From: Tunturibacter empetritectus
GTDB taxonomy: Bacteria > Acidobacteriota > Terriglobia > Terriglobales > Acidobacteriaceae
Length of the DNA stretch: 64,000 bases
NCBI RefSeq assembly: GCF_040358985.1
Contig: NZ_CP132932.1
Location: forward strand, 3,906,001-3,970,000
Direction of reading: 5' to 3'
Shown: positions 43,626-52,007 of the stretch, piece after piece
Layout: every line of letters starts with the position of its first letter
How positions within the stretch are numbered: the stretch's first letter is position 1
Notes under the pieces: generated by a model
What the model saw: only the letters and a program-made list of their open reading frames with translations
Databases searched by the model: none
Told to the model about the DNA's origin: nothing
Program-made: the position numbers and the translations under genes

Positions 43626-44540
43626 TCAGGGCTTGAGGAAGGTCTGGACGGCTTTGTCGAAGGCGGCGGGTTGGTCGTACATGATGAAGTGGCGGGAGTC
43701 ATCGATGCGGAGGATCTTCAGGTTGGGCTTGGCGGCGTAGGCGGTGGTGTAGAGAGCGGTGACCTGGTTGGCTGGGCCTTCCGCGGTTTCATAGGGATAG
43801 AGAAGCGTCATCGGAGTTTTGATTGTGGCTAGCTGAGGACGGAGGTCGGTGCCGAGGTCTTCGAGCATGGCGTTGGCGAAGACGGTGCGGTCGGAGGCGA
43901 TGGAGGAGGCTGAGACCAGGCGCTGGCCTTCGGGATCTTTGACGAGCCGGTTGGTATAGAGGGGGCTGGATGCGGCGAACTGGTCGTTGGGCATGGCGAC
44001 GAACTGGTCGTGGGCAGCCTTGGCCTGGGGTGCGACGCTTTCTACGGTGGCGGCTGGATCGAAGACGAGTCCGTAGAAGGGGAGGGTGTCAACGATGAGG
44101 AGCTTGCTGACGTCTTCGGGATGGGCCTGGGCGAGCATGAGGGCTAAGAGGCCGCCCATGGAGTGGCCGATGACTGGGATTGGCTGGAGGTGGTTGATGA
44201 GGATGTACTGGTGGAGCTGCTCGACCACGGGGGTAAGGATAGGACCGTTTGCGTTGGGGCCGGAGGGTTCGCCAGCGAAGCCTGCGATCTGTATAAGGTG
44301 AAGGCGATAGGTTGCGGTGAGAAGTTTTGCTTCGGCGGCGTAGACGTCGCGGGAGCTGGCGAGGCCGGGGATAAGGAGGACGTCGGGGCCTTTGCCCGGG
44401 GCGACGCCTTCGATGACGACGGAGAAGCGGGTGGGCGCGGCGGTGATGGCCTGGCCGAAGACTGGCTTTTTCAACAATAGGATGCCAGCCAGGATCAGCA
44501 TGAGGATGACGAGGCGGCAGGTTGTGCGGGATGTGGTCAT
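43626..44540 (-). CDS. Exported alpha/beta-hydrolase
   Basis: A 304-residue protein with a signal anchor (CRLVILMLILAGILLLKKPVFGQA). The hydrolase fold shows GPDVLLIPGLASSRDVY, the nucleophile elbow GHSMGG, an acid in the LLYPYETAEG region, and the catalytic His in DDSRHFIMYDQP. The substrate is unknown; it could be an ester or a lipid. Its start is 138 bases after the 3' end of the VOC-PP2C phosphatase gene on the same strand, so the two may be co-transcribed. Confidence 0.85.
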   Translation of the reverse strand: MTTSRTTCRLVILMLILAGILLLKKPVFGQAITAAPTRFSVVIEGVAPGKGPDVLLIPGLASSRDVYAAEAKLLTATYRLHLIQIAGFAGEPSGPNANGPILTPVVEQLHQYILINHLQPIPVIGHSMGGLLALMLAQAHPEDVSKLLIVDTLPFYGLVFDPAATVESVAPQAKAAHDQFVAMPNDQFAASSPLYTNRLVKDPEGQRLVSASSIASDRTVFANAMLEDLGTDLRPQLATIKTPMTLLYPYETAEGPANQVTALYTTAYAAKPNLKILRIDDSRHFIMYDQPAAFDKAVQTFLKP

Positions 44541-44677
44541 GGCTGAGCTCCTTCGAACGATTTCAGTGTGCCGGGTTTGTTGCCTGGTTGTTAGTGGCTC
44601 ACGTCACTGAAGTGAGGTGACAGATGTCATGGGCAGGACGATCGCTTTGATTGCCGGGAGACTTCGAGTCGTTCCGG

Positions 44678-45967
44678 CTAGATCGGCCTGGCTCCAGTTG
44701 TGTTCGGCGCGAAGGAGAGTTTTGAAGGGGTGCACTTTGCGACGATGAGGGTGATGTCGTCGTGTTGCTCGTGGGTGCTGAAGGTCTTGATCTCGTCGAT
44801 GATGGCAGAGAGGAGGGCCTGGGGTGCGAGTTTGGAGTGCCGGCCGAGAGCGGCGATGAGGCGGTCTTCGCCGAACTCCTCTTCGGAGTCGTTGAAGGAT
44901 TCGGTGACGCCGTCGGTATAGAGGGTGAAGATGTCTCCTGGGGCGAGCTGGCATTCGACGATGGGGGAGTGCCACTCTTCGAAGAGACCGAGGACGGTTG
45001 CGGTGGAGTGGAGACGCTCGACGTCGCCGTTGTGGCGGAGGATGATGGCGCAGAGGTGGCCGCAGTTGGCGTAGCGGAGGAGGCGGGCGGTGTCGTCGTA
45101 GTCGGCGAAGAAGACGGTGGCGTAGGCGCTGTCGGTGGTGTTCTGGTAGAAGAGGCGGTTGACGGATTGGAGGAAGGTGTGGGGCTCGTCGCGGGCGAGG
45201 GTGAACTGGCTGCGGAGATTGGCCTGGAGGTTTGCCATGAGGAGAGCGCCGGCGATGCCTTTGCCGGCGATGTCGCCGATGACGAGACCGAGGCGTCCGT
45301 GACCGAGGGAGAGGAAGTCGTAGTAGTCGCCGCCGACGTGACGGGCCTGGATGCAGACGCCGGCGTAGTCGAGGGTCTCGAGCGGGGGGAGGGTTTGGGG
45401 GAAGAGGCGGGCCTGAACCTGGCGGGCGATCTCGAACTCCTGCGCGGCGCGGCGCTCGGCCTCAATCTTTTCGATGGCGTTGTTGCGCTGGCGCTCGATC
45501 TCGCGGCTGATCTGGCTGGAGGCGAGGAGTTCGAAGGAGTTGCCGTCGATGTCGTAAAAGCCGGCTACGGTGGCGCCGAAGATGGTCTGCTGGGGCGGGT
45601 GATGGAAGCGGACGCCGCGGTTGCGCCAAAGTTCGTATGTGGTGTTGATGTCCTCGGAGATGAAGCCGATCTGGGTGTTGCGACCGATGAGTTTGTAGTT
45701 CTCTGTGCCGGGCCTGGGCGCCATGAGGGCTAGGACTGCGGAGCCGTCGGGAGGAGCGACGGCGACCCAGCGGCCGTCGAAGTCGAAGTGGGCGTCTGCA
45801 ACGATGCTGAAGCCGAGCTGGTCGACGTAGAACTTAAGGCTTTTGTCGTGGTTGCGGACGTAGACGGTGGATTTGAAGATGCGCAGGTAGGGGCACTCTG
45901 GACACTCGCGCTCGGCTGGTTCGGCGAAGATGCGGGGGGAAGAGGTTGCCTGGGGTTCGGGCTTCAC
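44678..45967 (-). CDS. VOC (glyoxalase-fold) and SpoIIE/PP2C phosphatase fusion
   Basis: A 429-residue protein. The start is the GTG at 45967 (VKPEPQATSSP), with AGGGAG 8 bases upstream. A much longer open frame upstream is a shadow of pncB. An N-terminal CPECPYLRIF stretch leads into a VOC domain (FKSTVYVRNHDKSLKFYVDQLGFSIVADAHF.. and GFYDIDGNSFELLAS), then a helical linker (SREIERQRNNAIEKIEAE). The C-terminal PP2C-like SpoIIE domain has GGDYYDF, VIGDIAGKGIAGALLMANLQ and LYTDGVTESFNDSEEEFGE metal motifs. It probably dephosphorylates an anti-anti-sigma-type protein under control of a VOC-bound ligand; inferred. Confidence 0.88.
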   Translation of the reverse strand: MKPEPQATSSPRIFAEPAERECPECPYLRIFKSTVYVRNHDKSLKFYVDQLGFSIVADAHFDFDGRWVAVAPPDGSAVLALMAPRPGTENYKLIGRNTQIGFISEDINTTYELWRNRGVRFHHPPQQTIFGATVAGFYDIDGNSFELLASSQISREIERQRNNAIEKIEAERRAAQEFEIARQVQARLFPQTLPPLETLDYAGVCIQARHVGGDYYDFLSLGHGRLGLVIGDIAGKGIAGALLMANLQANLRSQFTLARDEPHTFLQSVNRLFYQNTTDSAYATVFFADYDDTARLLRYANCGHLCAIILRHNGDVERLHSTATVLGLFEEWHSPIVECQLAPGDIFTLYTDGVTESFNDSEEEFGEDRLIAALGRHSKLAPQALLSAIIDEIKTFSTHEQHDDITLIVAKCTPSKLSFAPNTTGARPI

Positions 45968-46141
45968 GTGGTTGCTCCCTTTGCGAAGGTGTGCGGTTTT
46001 TCCGCTGCGGCTGGGCGATTGCTGGAGTTGCGAGATCATCATCAACCCTTTGCCGATTCGATGTACAGGGCCACTTGGACTCAACGGATGGGCCAAGGGG
46101 AGGGAGTTGCTTTGAAGTGAATTGGAGACGAGACTGTTGGG

Positions 46142-47446
46142 ATGAATGTTAACTTTGCGGAGCGGGCCCATAACCATAACTGGAAGCTGGACCCGATTGT
46201 GCGGTCGCTGCTGGATACGGACTTCTACAAGCTGCTGATGCTGCAGTTTATCTGGAAGAACTTTCCGAAGATCCATGTGACTTCGGAGGTTACAAACAGG
46301 ACGGTGTCGGTGCGGCTGTCGGACCATATCGCGATGGCTATGCTGGTGGACCAGATGGAGCATGTGCGCGGGCTGCGGTTTCGGCGGTCGGAGATCATCT
46401 GGCTGGCGGGAAATACGTTCTATGGGACGCGGTCGATCTTTGAGCCGGCGTTTCTGGAGTGGCTGGAGAGGGACTTTCGGCTGTCGGAGTACACGGTGAC
46501 GGAGCACGATGGCCAGATTGTGGTGCGGTTTGAGGGGCTGTGGACCGAGGTGACGATGTGGGAGGTCTATGGGCTGGCGCTGGTGAGTGAGATGAAGACT
46601 CGGGCGGCGTTGAGTACGCTGAGCGAGCTGGAGCTGGATGTTTTGTATGCGCAGGCGAAGACGAAGCTCTGGGAGAAGATGGAACGGTTGCGGCAGGTGC
46701 CGGAGGTAAGGATCTCGGAGTTTGGGACGCGGCGCCGGCATAGTTTTTTGTGGCAGGAGTATGTGGTTGAGGTGATGCGGATGGCGCTGGGGCCGAGTCT
46801 GTCGGGTACGTCGAATACTTTTCTTGCTTACAAGCATGACCTGGAGGCGATGGGGACCAACGCGCATGAGCTGCCGATGGCGATGGCGGCGTTGGCGAAC
46901 GATGATGAGGAGTTGCATGCGTCGCAGTATCGCGTGTTGGAGCTTTGGCAGAAGAGCTATGGCGGCGAGTTGCTGATTATGCTGCCGGATACGTTTGGGA
47001 CGACGCAGTTCTTGGCTGGAGCTCCGGATTGGGTGGCGGACTGGACGGGGCAGCGGTGCGATAGTAAGGACCCTTTTGTTGCTGGGGATGAGTATGTTGC
47101 GTGGCTGACGGAGCGGGGCAGGGATGCGAAGAAGAAACGGCTGATCGCGTCCGATGGGTTGGATGTGGAGGATATTCTGCGGCTGCATGAGTACTTTCAT
47201 GGACGGATACGTTTTAGCGCTGGTTGGGGGACGTTGCTGACGAATGATTTTCGTGGATGTCATCCGCGGGGAGAGACTGGGCTGGAGCCGATTAGCCTGG
47301 TGTGCAAGCTGATGACGGTGGGGGGGCGGCCGGCGGTGAAGCTGTCGGATAATGCGCGGAAGTCTACTGGGCCGGTAGAGGAGATTGCTCGGTATCGGCG
47401 GGTGTTTGGGAGTGTGGCGGTGATGGGGGCTTTGGTTACGGTTTAA
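46142..47446 (+). CDS. pncB: Nicotinate phosphoribosyltransferase
   Basis: NAD-salvage enzyme that joins nicotinate and PRPP to nicotinate mononucleotide, using ATP. The 434-residue protein starts at ATG 46142 (MNVNFAERAH). Family features are LLDTDFYKLLMLQFIWKNFP at the N-terminus, FRLSEYTV, EFGTRRRHS near the centre, GTSNTFLAYKHDLEAMGTNAHELPM and the C-terminal LTNDFRGCHPRG..EPISLVCKLMTVGGRPAVKLSDNARKSTG. These match the PncB family, which lacks a Rossmann fold and has a phosphoribosyl-binding core. It diverges from the VOC-PP2C gene. Confidence 0.95.
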   Translation: MNVNFAERAHNHNWKLDPIVRSLLDTDFYKLLMLQFIWKNFPKIHVTSEVTNRTVSVRLSDHIAMAMLVDQMEHVRGLRFRRSEIIWLAGNTFYGTRSIFEPAFLEWLERDFRLSEYTVTEHDGQIVVRFEGLWTEVTMWEVYGLALVSEMKTRAALSTLSELELDVLYAQAKTKLWEKMERLRQVPEVRISEFGTRRRHSFLWQEYVVEVMRMALGPSLSGTSNTFLAYKHDLEAMGTNAHELPMAMAALANDDEELHASQYRVLELWQKSYGGELLIMLPDTFGTTQFLAGAPDWVADWTGQRCDSKDPFVAGDEYVAWLTERGRDAKKKRLIASDGLDVEDILRLHEYFHGRIRFSAGWGTLLTNDFRGCHPRGETGLEPISLVCKLMTVGGRPAVKLSDNARKSTGPVEEIARYRRVFGSVAVMGALVTV

Positions 47447-47465
47447 TTTTTTGAGTTTAGAAGAT

Positions 47466-47520
47466 GTGGCCGGCCGGGCCCGCTCCGCGCGGGGCGGTCA
47501 CTTCGTGACTTGTATACCTT
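47466..47520 (+). repeat. GTCAC-hairpin dispersed repeat, copy 3
   Basis: GTGGCCGGCCGGGCCCGC, GCGCGGGGCG, and the palindrome GTCACTTCGTGAC (47497-47509) followed by TTGTATACC. It lies 20 bases after the pncB stop. Together with 39165 and 43515 it defines a three-copy family in this window. Confidence 0.7.
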
Positions 47521-47601
47521 GTTTTGGTGATGTGAGTGCTGTGGGCCTCGCGTTGCTCGTCGGTTTACTTTTGGTTGATGCGAGGCACGTATACTTTTTG
47601 C

Positions 47602-48537
47602 ATGATGAGAGGTATGGGTTTGGTGAGGATTGCGGCTGCAATGGCTTTGCTGCCGGTGATGACAGTTCAGCAGAGTTTGGCGTGGGGCAGGGAGGGGCAC
47701 ATGATGATCAACCGATTGGCAGGGGCTGCGCTGCCGTCGGACGTGCCGGAGTTTTTGCGATCGAAGCAAGGGCTGGATGCGCTGGAATACTACGGGCCCG
47801 AGCCGGATCGGTGGAAGTCGCCGCTGGAGCCTGAGTTGAATGCGGCGGGTTTTCCGGAACACTACATCGATCTGGAGTGGGCGGACCTGATTGGGGAGCT
47901 GCCGCGGAAACGGTATGACTATGTGCGTGCGCTTGAGTTTGCGCAGAAGTCGCATCTGGATCTGGCGCTGACGCCGGAGAAGGTTGGGCTGCAGCCTTAT
48001 GTAACCGCTGAAGTGTGGGAGCGGTTGAAGAGCGCTATGCGGGATTATCGGAAGCTGAAGGAAGACCACAAAGATACAAAACCTTCAGAGTGCGAGATTG
48101 TGTTTCTGGCGGGATGGCTGGGGCACTATGTCGCGGATGGGTCGCAGCCGCTGCATACGACGATTCAGTACAACGGGTGGACGGGGCCGAATCCGAATGG
48201 GTATACGACCGAGCACAAGATTCATGCGCTGTTCGAGTCTGCTTTTGTGTCTGCCAATGTGAAGCCGGGTGAGGTTGCTCCTTTGATTGCGGAGAAGCCG
48301 GTGGTGCTGGGGGATGTGTTTACCGACTACATGGCCTATCTGCGGCATACGAACTCACTGGTAGAGAGGACGTATCAGCTGGAGAAGACTGGTGCGTTTG
48401 CTGGCGCGGGAACACCGGAGGGGAAGGCATTTGCTGAGGAGAGGCTGGCGGCTGGCGCTACGGAGTTGCGGGACATGATCTATTCCGCGTGGGTGAAGAG
48501 CACTGAGCCGTTGCCGCCATCGAAGTATGCGGACTAG
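47602..48537 (+). CDS. S1/P1-type nuclease or phospholipase C-like hydrolase, exported
   Basis: A 311-residue protein with signal peptide MALLPVMTVQQSLA. Cleavage after Ala27 would leave Trp28 as mature residue 1 (WGREGHMMI), the hallmark of S1/P1 nucleases, where the N-terminal Trp ligates zinc. Further zinc ligands: His in REGH, Asp/His in FLAGWLGHYVADGSQPLHTT, and His in EHKIHALFE. Single-strand nucleic acid hydrolysis or phospholipase C action is possible. Alternative ATGs at 47605 and 47614 change only the signal. It converges on the DUF2062 gene, 5 bases apart. Confidence 0.9.
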   Translation: MMRGMGLVRIAAAMALLPVMTVQQSLAWGREGHMMINRLAGAALPSDVPEFLRSKQGLDALEYYGPEPDRWKSPLEPELNAAGFPEHYIDLEWADLIGELPRKRYDYVRALEFAQKSHLDLALTPEKVGLQPYVTAEVWERLKSAMRDYRKLKEDHKDTKPSECEIVFLAGWLGHYVADGSQPLHTTIQYNGWTGPNPNGYTTEHKIHALFESAFVSANVKPGEVAPLIAEKPVVLGDVFTDYMAYLRHTNSLVERTYQLEKTGAFAGAGTPEGKAFAEERLAAGATELRDMIYSAWVKSTEPLPPSKYAD

Positions 48538-48542
48538 ACGAG

Positions 48543-49106
48543 TTACTCTTCTGAGTTCGTCGCGGTTGAGAGCAGGGGGTACTGGTGGTGCTCGACGCGC
48601 TTGAGGAGTCTTCGCAGGAGTGGGGTGAGCGCGAGCGCGATGATTGGGATTGCGATTGCGGCGAAGATAGCCCAGAGGATGAAGGCGTGCCACTCCCATA
48701 ACCAGAGCTGGCGGGAGAGGGCGAGGGGACGCTCGCGTGCGGCGTGAAGCAGCTCGTTTGCCGAGAGAGGCATGGGGGCGGTGTGGAAGACGCGGCTGGC
48801 GAGACGGATGAACGGGATGACGAGGACGATTTCGAGCGGATAGACGACGTGGTTGCCCAGCTGTGACGCGGCTATGTTGAGGCGCAGGACGAAAGCTACA
48901 GCGAGGCAGAGGACGGTGGTGCTGCCGAGGATGGGGTTAATGCCGATGAGGAGGCCTACGGCGAGGCTCCAGGCTAGTTTTTCCGGCGATGCTCCCATGC
49001 GAAGAAGCGCGAGGACAGGAAGGGCGACGCGGCGATAGAGCCAGTTGTGATGGACGGGTACGGGGACTTCGCGGTTGACTTTGAGATTGGATTCGCTTGG
49101 CTGCAC
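48543..49106 (-). CDS. DUF2062 membrane protein
   Basis: The domain is recognised by MGASPEKLAWSLAVGLLIGINPILGSTTVLCLAVAFVLRLNIAASQLGNHVVYPLEIVLVIPFIRLA, followed by a C-terminal helix pair (FILWAIFAAIAIPIIALALTPLLRRLLKR). Function is unknown; relatives are linked to membrane lipid or glycan biosynthesis. The frame is open up to 49274, but that stretch lies antisense to the acyltransferase start at 49172. A GTG at 49106 (VQPSESNLKV) is the start I prefer, though without a good ribosome site. It diverges from the PlsC-type gene and converges on the S1/P1 nuclease. Confidence 0.75.
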   Translation of the reverse strand: MQPSESNLKVNREVPVPVHHNWLYRRVALPVLALLRMGASPEKLAWSLAVGLLIGINPILGSTTVLCLAVAFVLRLNIAASQLGNHVVYPLEIVLVIPFIRLASRVFHTAPMPLSANELLHAARERPLALSRQLWLWEWHAFILWAIFAAIAIPIIALALTPLLRRLLKRVEHHQYPLLSTATNSEE

Positions 49107-49171
49107 TGCTGACAGGATAGACTGCGCGATGAGGCTTCGTTCAACAAGTGCAGCTTCAATGCGAGTGAGGA

Positions 49172-49975
49172 TTGGATCTGGTGAACTTTTTTCGGGCTGC
49201 CTGGCGGAGTGTTTGGATGGTGGGGATGTTCGTGAGGTTCGGTGCGGAGTTGGCGCTGACGCGGCCGTCGACACGAGAGGCGCGGGCTGCTTGGCTGCAT
49301 CGCTTTTGTGCGAGTGCGATGCGGGGGCTGGGGATTGAGATCAGTGTTGCGGGGAGTTTTCCTGAGCGCGGGGCGGTGATCTCGAATCACTTGAGCTATC
49401 TGGACATTGTGGTGTTTGCGGCGGTGCACCCTTGCGTGTTTGTGTCGAAGGCGGAGATTAAAAAATGGCCGGTGGTGGGGTGGATGACGACGATGTCGGG
49501 AACGGTTTATGTGGAGCGCGGGCATGGCGGGTCGGCCATGAGAGCGCGGGCGGGGATGCAGGCGGCGGTGGACGCGGGATTGCCGGTGGTGTTTTTTCCT
49601 GAGGGGACGACGAGCAATGGAAGCGGACTGTTGAAGTTTCATAGCGGGCTGCTGGCGCAGGCGATTGATGGTGGTGCTCCGGTTACTGCAGCTTGTCTTC
49701 GCTATGAACTTGGGGAAGACAACGGACCGGGTGTGAGCGTTGCGGATGACGTCTGCTACTGGGGCGACCGGAATATGCTGGGGCATGTCTTCACCTTTCT
49801 TGGGCTGCATGGGGTGAGCGCGAAGGTGCGGTTCGCAGAAAGGCCGATGGAGTTTTCGAGCGATGCGCTGCACCGGAAGCAGGCGGCTGTGGAGGCCAGG
49901 GCGGCGGTGGCTGCGTTGAGAACTAACACCTTTGGGGAAGGGGAGCAGGTGGCGGGGGAGATGCACCATTTTTGA
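49172..49975 (+). CDS. PlsC-type lysophospholipid acyltransferase
   Basis: A 267-residue 1-acylglycerol-3-phosphate-type acyltransferase. Motif I is NHLSYLD (HX4D, about residues 92-98), motif III is VVFFPEGTTSNGSG, and YVERGHGG lies between them. An N-terminal amphipathic helix (RAAWRSVWMVGMFVRFGAELALT) suggests membrane contact. A TTG at 49172 or a GTG at 49181 may be the start. It is upstream of an OlsB-like and a second PlsC-like gene, forming an acyltransferase cluster for membrane lipids; the substrate is not fixed. Confidence 0.85.
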   Translation: MDLVNFFRAAWRSVWMVGMFVRFGAELALTRPSTREARAAWLHRFCASAMRGLGIEISVAGSFPERGAVISNHLSYLDIVVFAAVHPCVFVSKAEIKKWPVVGWMTTMSGTVYVERGHGGSAMRARAGMQAAVDAGLPVVFFPEGTTSNGSGLLKFHSGLLAQAIDGGAPVTAACLRYELGEDNGPGVSVADDVCYWGDRNMLGHVFTFLGLHGVSAKVRFAERPMEFSSDALHRKQAAVEARAAVAALRTNTFGEGEQVAGEMHHF

Positions 49976-50070
49976 TTCAACGAATGTTCATTTGACGTGA
50001 ACATTCTGTAACAGAAGAGGACGCAGACTGACATCGAACGCACCACAATCCTGGCTTGCAAGGAGAGTCG

Positions 50071-50883
50071 ATGCTTACAGTCACTGAGTCTCGGTCTATC
50101 GCACTTCTTCCGAATAAGGCTGTGTCTCCGGAGCTGCCGTCGAAGAAGGATATTCGACTGGAGGCAGGAGATTATGTAGTGCGGCTGGCGTTGAGTGAGG
50201 GGGAGCGGGCCGCGGCGTACAGGCTGCGCTTTCTGGTGTTCAACCTGGAGATGAATGAAGGGTTGGAGTCGGCCTATGCCGATGGGTACGACAAAGATCA
50301 CTTTGATGATGTGTGCGACCACATGATTGTGCAGGAGCGCAGCACGGGCGCGATTGTCGGGACATACCGGATGCAGATGGGGGATGTGGCGGGAAAGTAC
50401 TTTGGGTACTACAGCGAACAGGAGTTCTGCTTCAAGCCTTATGAGGCGATGCGGGCACAGATTGTGGAACTGGGCCGGGCGTGCATCCACCGGGAGCATC
50501 GGTCGTCGGAGGTGCTGCATCTGCTGTGGAGGGGGATTGCGCGGTATGCGCTGGTGAATGGTGGGCGGTACATGATGGGGTGCTGCTCGCTGACGTCGCA
50601 GGATGCGGAGATGGGCCATGCTGTGTATGAGTCGCTGCGCGGCTGCATGGTGGAGCCTTCACTGTTGACGGTTGCTGCCGCTTCGTTTCGATTGCCGGCT
50701 GCGAAGGTTGAGATGACGGAGGTTCGCGCTCCGAAGCTGCTGCGGGCTTACCTGACGATTGGTGCGAAGATCTGCAGTGAGCCGGCGATCGATCGAGACT
50801 TCAAGACGATCGATTTTCTGACGCTGTTGGATCTGCAGACGCTGCATCCGAGGGTGGCGAAGAGATTTCTTGAGGGGTGCTGA
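50071..50883 (+). CDS. olsB: OlsB-like ornithine N-acyltransferase
   Basis: GNAT-type N-acyltransferase of 270 residues. It would transfer a 3-hydroxy-acyl group from ACP to ornithine in the first step of ornithine-lipid synthesis. Strong ribosome site AAGGAGAG, 3 bases before ATG 50071. Key region: VVRLALSEGERAAAYRLRFLVFNLEMNEG, IVGTYRMQMG, IVELGRACIHREHRSSEVLHLLWRGIARYALVNGGRYMMGCCSLTSQDAEMG, matching the family. It stands between two PlsC-type genes, the second only 1 base downstream, which fits an olsB-olsA pair. Confidence 0.82.
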   Translation: MLTVTESRSIALLPNKAVSPELPSKKDIRLEAGDYVVRLALSEGERAAAYRLRFLVFNLEMNEGLESAYADGYDKDHFDDVCDHMIVQERSTGAIVGTYRMQMGDVAGKYFGYYSEQEFCFKPYEAMRAQIVELGRACIHREHRSSEVLHLLWRGIARYALVNGGRYMMGCCSLTSQDAEMGHAVYESLRGCMVEPSLLTVAAASFRLPAAKVEMTEVRAPKLLRAYLTIGAKICSEPAIDRDFKTIDFLTLLDLQTLHPRVAKRFLEGC

Positions 50884-50884
50884 G

Positions 50885-51703
50885 GTGAGGGTGGCGGTCG
50901 CTGTGTGGCGATTTTTGCGTTCGGTGCTGCGTGGCGTCTTGTTTGTGGGACTGTTGGCGGCGGCGGTGGTGGATTGCTGGATCCGGCACCCGAGGGTGGG
51001 GGCTGAGGGTGCGGTCTGGATTCATGGGTGGTGCCGGCGGATTGTGAGGGTGCTGGGGTTCGAGTGCATGGTGGAGGGGACGGTGCCGTCGAGCGGGGCG
51101 GTGGTGTCGAATCACCTGAGTTACCTGGATATTTTGCTGTACAGTTCGGTGCAGCCGTTCGTGATGGTGGCGAAGACGGAGGTGCGTGGATGGCCGCTGC
51201 TGGGCTGGCTGACGGCGCAGGCGGGGACGGTGTATGTGGAGCGGGGCGGTGGGCCGAAGACGTATCCGGGTGTGAATCGGGCGATGGCGGAGGCTTATCG
51301 GAGCGGCTTGCCGGTGCTGTTCTTTCCGGAGGGGACGACGACCGATGGTGCAGAGGTACTGCCGTTTCGGCGGGGGCTGTTTCACTCGGTGTTGAATGGT
51401 GGGGTTGCGCTGCGGGTTTCGGCGCTGCGGTATTCGCTTGATTCTCATGTAGTGAATGGAAGCGCGACGGTGGGTGAGGATGTGTGCTGGTGGGGGGACA
51501 TGAAGTTTACGCCGCACATGTTCCGGTTTCTTGGGTTGAGGGGGCTGCGGGCGAAGATCAGGTTTGGGGAGGAGATTGTCGAGCGGGCGGACCGGTTTGT
51601 GCTGTCAGAGGCGGCGCAGGGGGTGGTGGCGGAGATGTATGAGGGGCTGGAGGTTGGGGTGAGTGTGTGGGAGCATGACTCCGAGTTGGTAGGAGCGCTT
51701 TAG
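50885..51703 (+). CDS. olsA: OlsA-like O-acyltransferase (PlsC family)
   Basis: A 272-residue acyltransferase starting at GTG 50885 with GAGGGG 8 bases upstream; a TTG at 50870 is the maximal start. Motifs: NHLSYLD (HX4D), YVERGGGPKT, VLFFPEGTTTDGAE. An N-terminal hydrophobic helix (SVLRGVLFVGLLAAAVVDCWI) anchors it. It lies 1 base after the OlsB-like gene, so lyso-ornithine-lipid acylation is the best inference, though a phospholipid role is possible. A paralogue sits upstream at 49172. Confidence 0.82.
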   Translation: MRVAVAVWRFLRSVLRGVLFVGLLAAAVVDCWIRHPRVGAEGAVWIHGWCRRIVRVLGFECMVEGTVPSSGAVVSNHLSYLDILLYSSVQPFVMVAKTEVRGWPLLGWLTAQAGTVYVERGGGPKTYPGVNRAMAEAYRSGLPVLFFPEGTTTDGAEVLPFRRGLFHSVLNGGVALRVSALRYSLDSHVVNGSATVGEDVCWWGDMKFTPHMFRFLGLRGLRAKIRFGEEIVERADRFVLSEAAQGVVAEMYEGLEVGVSVWEHDSELVGAL

Positions 51704-51760
51704 GCGGTTGAGAGTTAGTTAGTGAAACCAAACGTGCAACAGCAAGAACAAAGGCGAATG

Positions 51761-51791
51761 CGGGGGTTCTTCGCTGCGCTCAGAATGACAA
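51761..51791 (+). repeat. Dispersed repeat with TTCTTCGCTGCGCTCAGAATG core, copy 2
   Basis: GGGGGTTCTTCGCTGCGC followed by TCAGAATGACAA is a variant of the 39730 and 58562 repeats. It sits in the 304-base gap after olsA, which holds repeats but no gene that I can see. Confidence 0.65.
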
Positions 51792-51903
51792 GCTTTTCCG
51801 TTCGACTCGCATCTGGTTCCTAACAGAACTCTCTTATGCAATGACGGGACCAGATGTCATTACGACTAAGGCAAGCTCTGATTAAGTACATAGCATTCCC
51901 TCA

Positions 51904-51958
51904 GCGACTAAAGTCGCATTGCTCGGTTCGATTTTGTGGCGGGACTAAAGTCCCGCCC
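51904..51958. repeat. CTAAA-core hairpin repeats (REP-like), second site
   Basis: GCGACTAAAGTCGC (51904-51917) and GGCGGGACTAAAGTCCCGCC (51939-51958) are palindromes with the same CTAAA centre as at 11383-11432. A CCCTTTCAAAAT tail follows the second. Confidence 0.7.
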
Positions 51959-52007
51959 TTTCAAAATAGAACTTGATCATGCGTTTCCTAGTCCTATCTG
52001 CTACTCA

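Noticed and set aside
45968..47263. The upstream part of an 861-codon minus-strand frame leading into the VOC-PP2C gene
   Set aside because: It is antisense to pncB, has shadow-like composition, and the real start with AGGGAG is at 45967.
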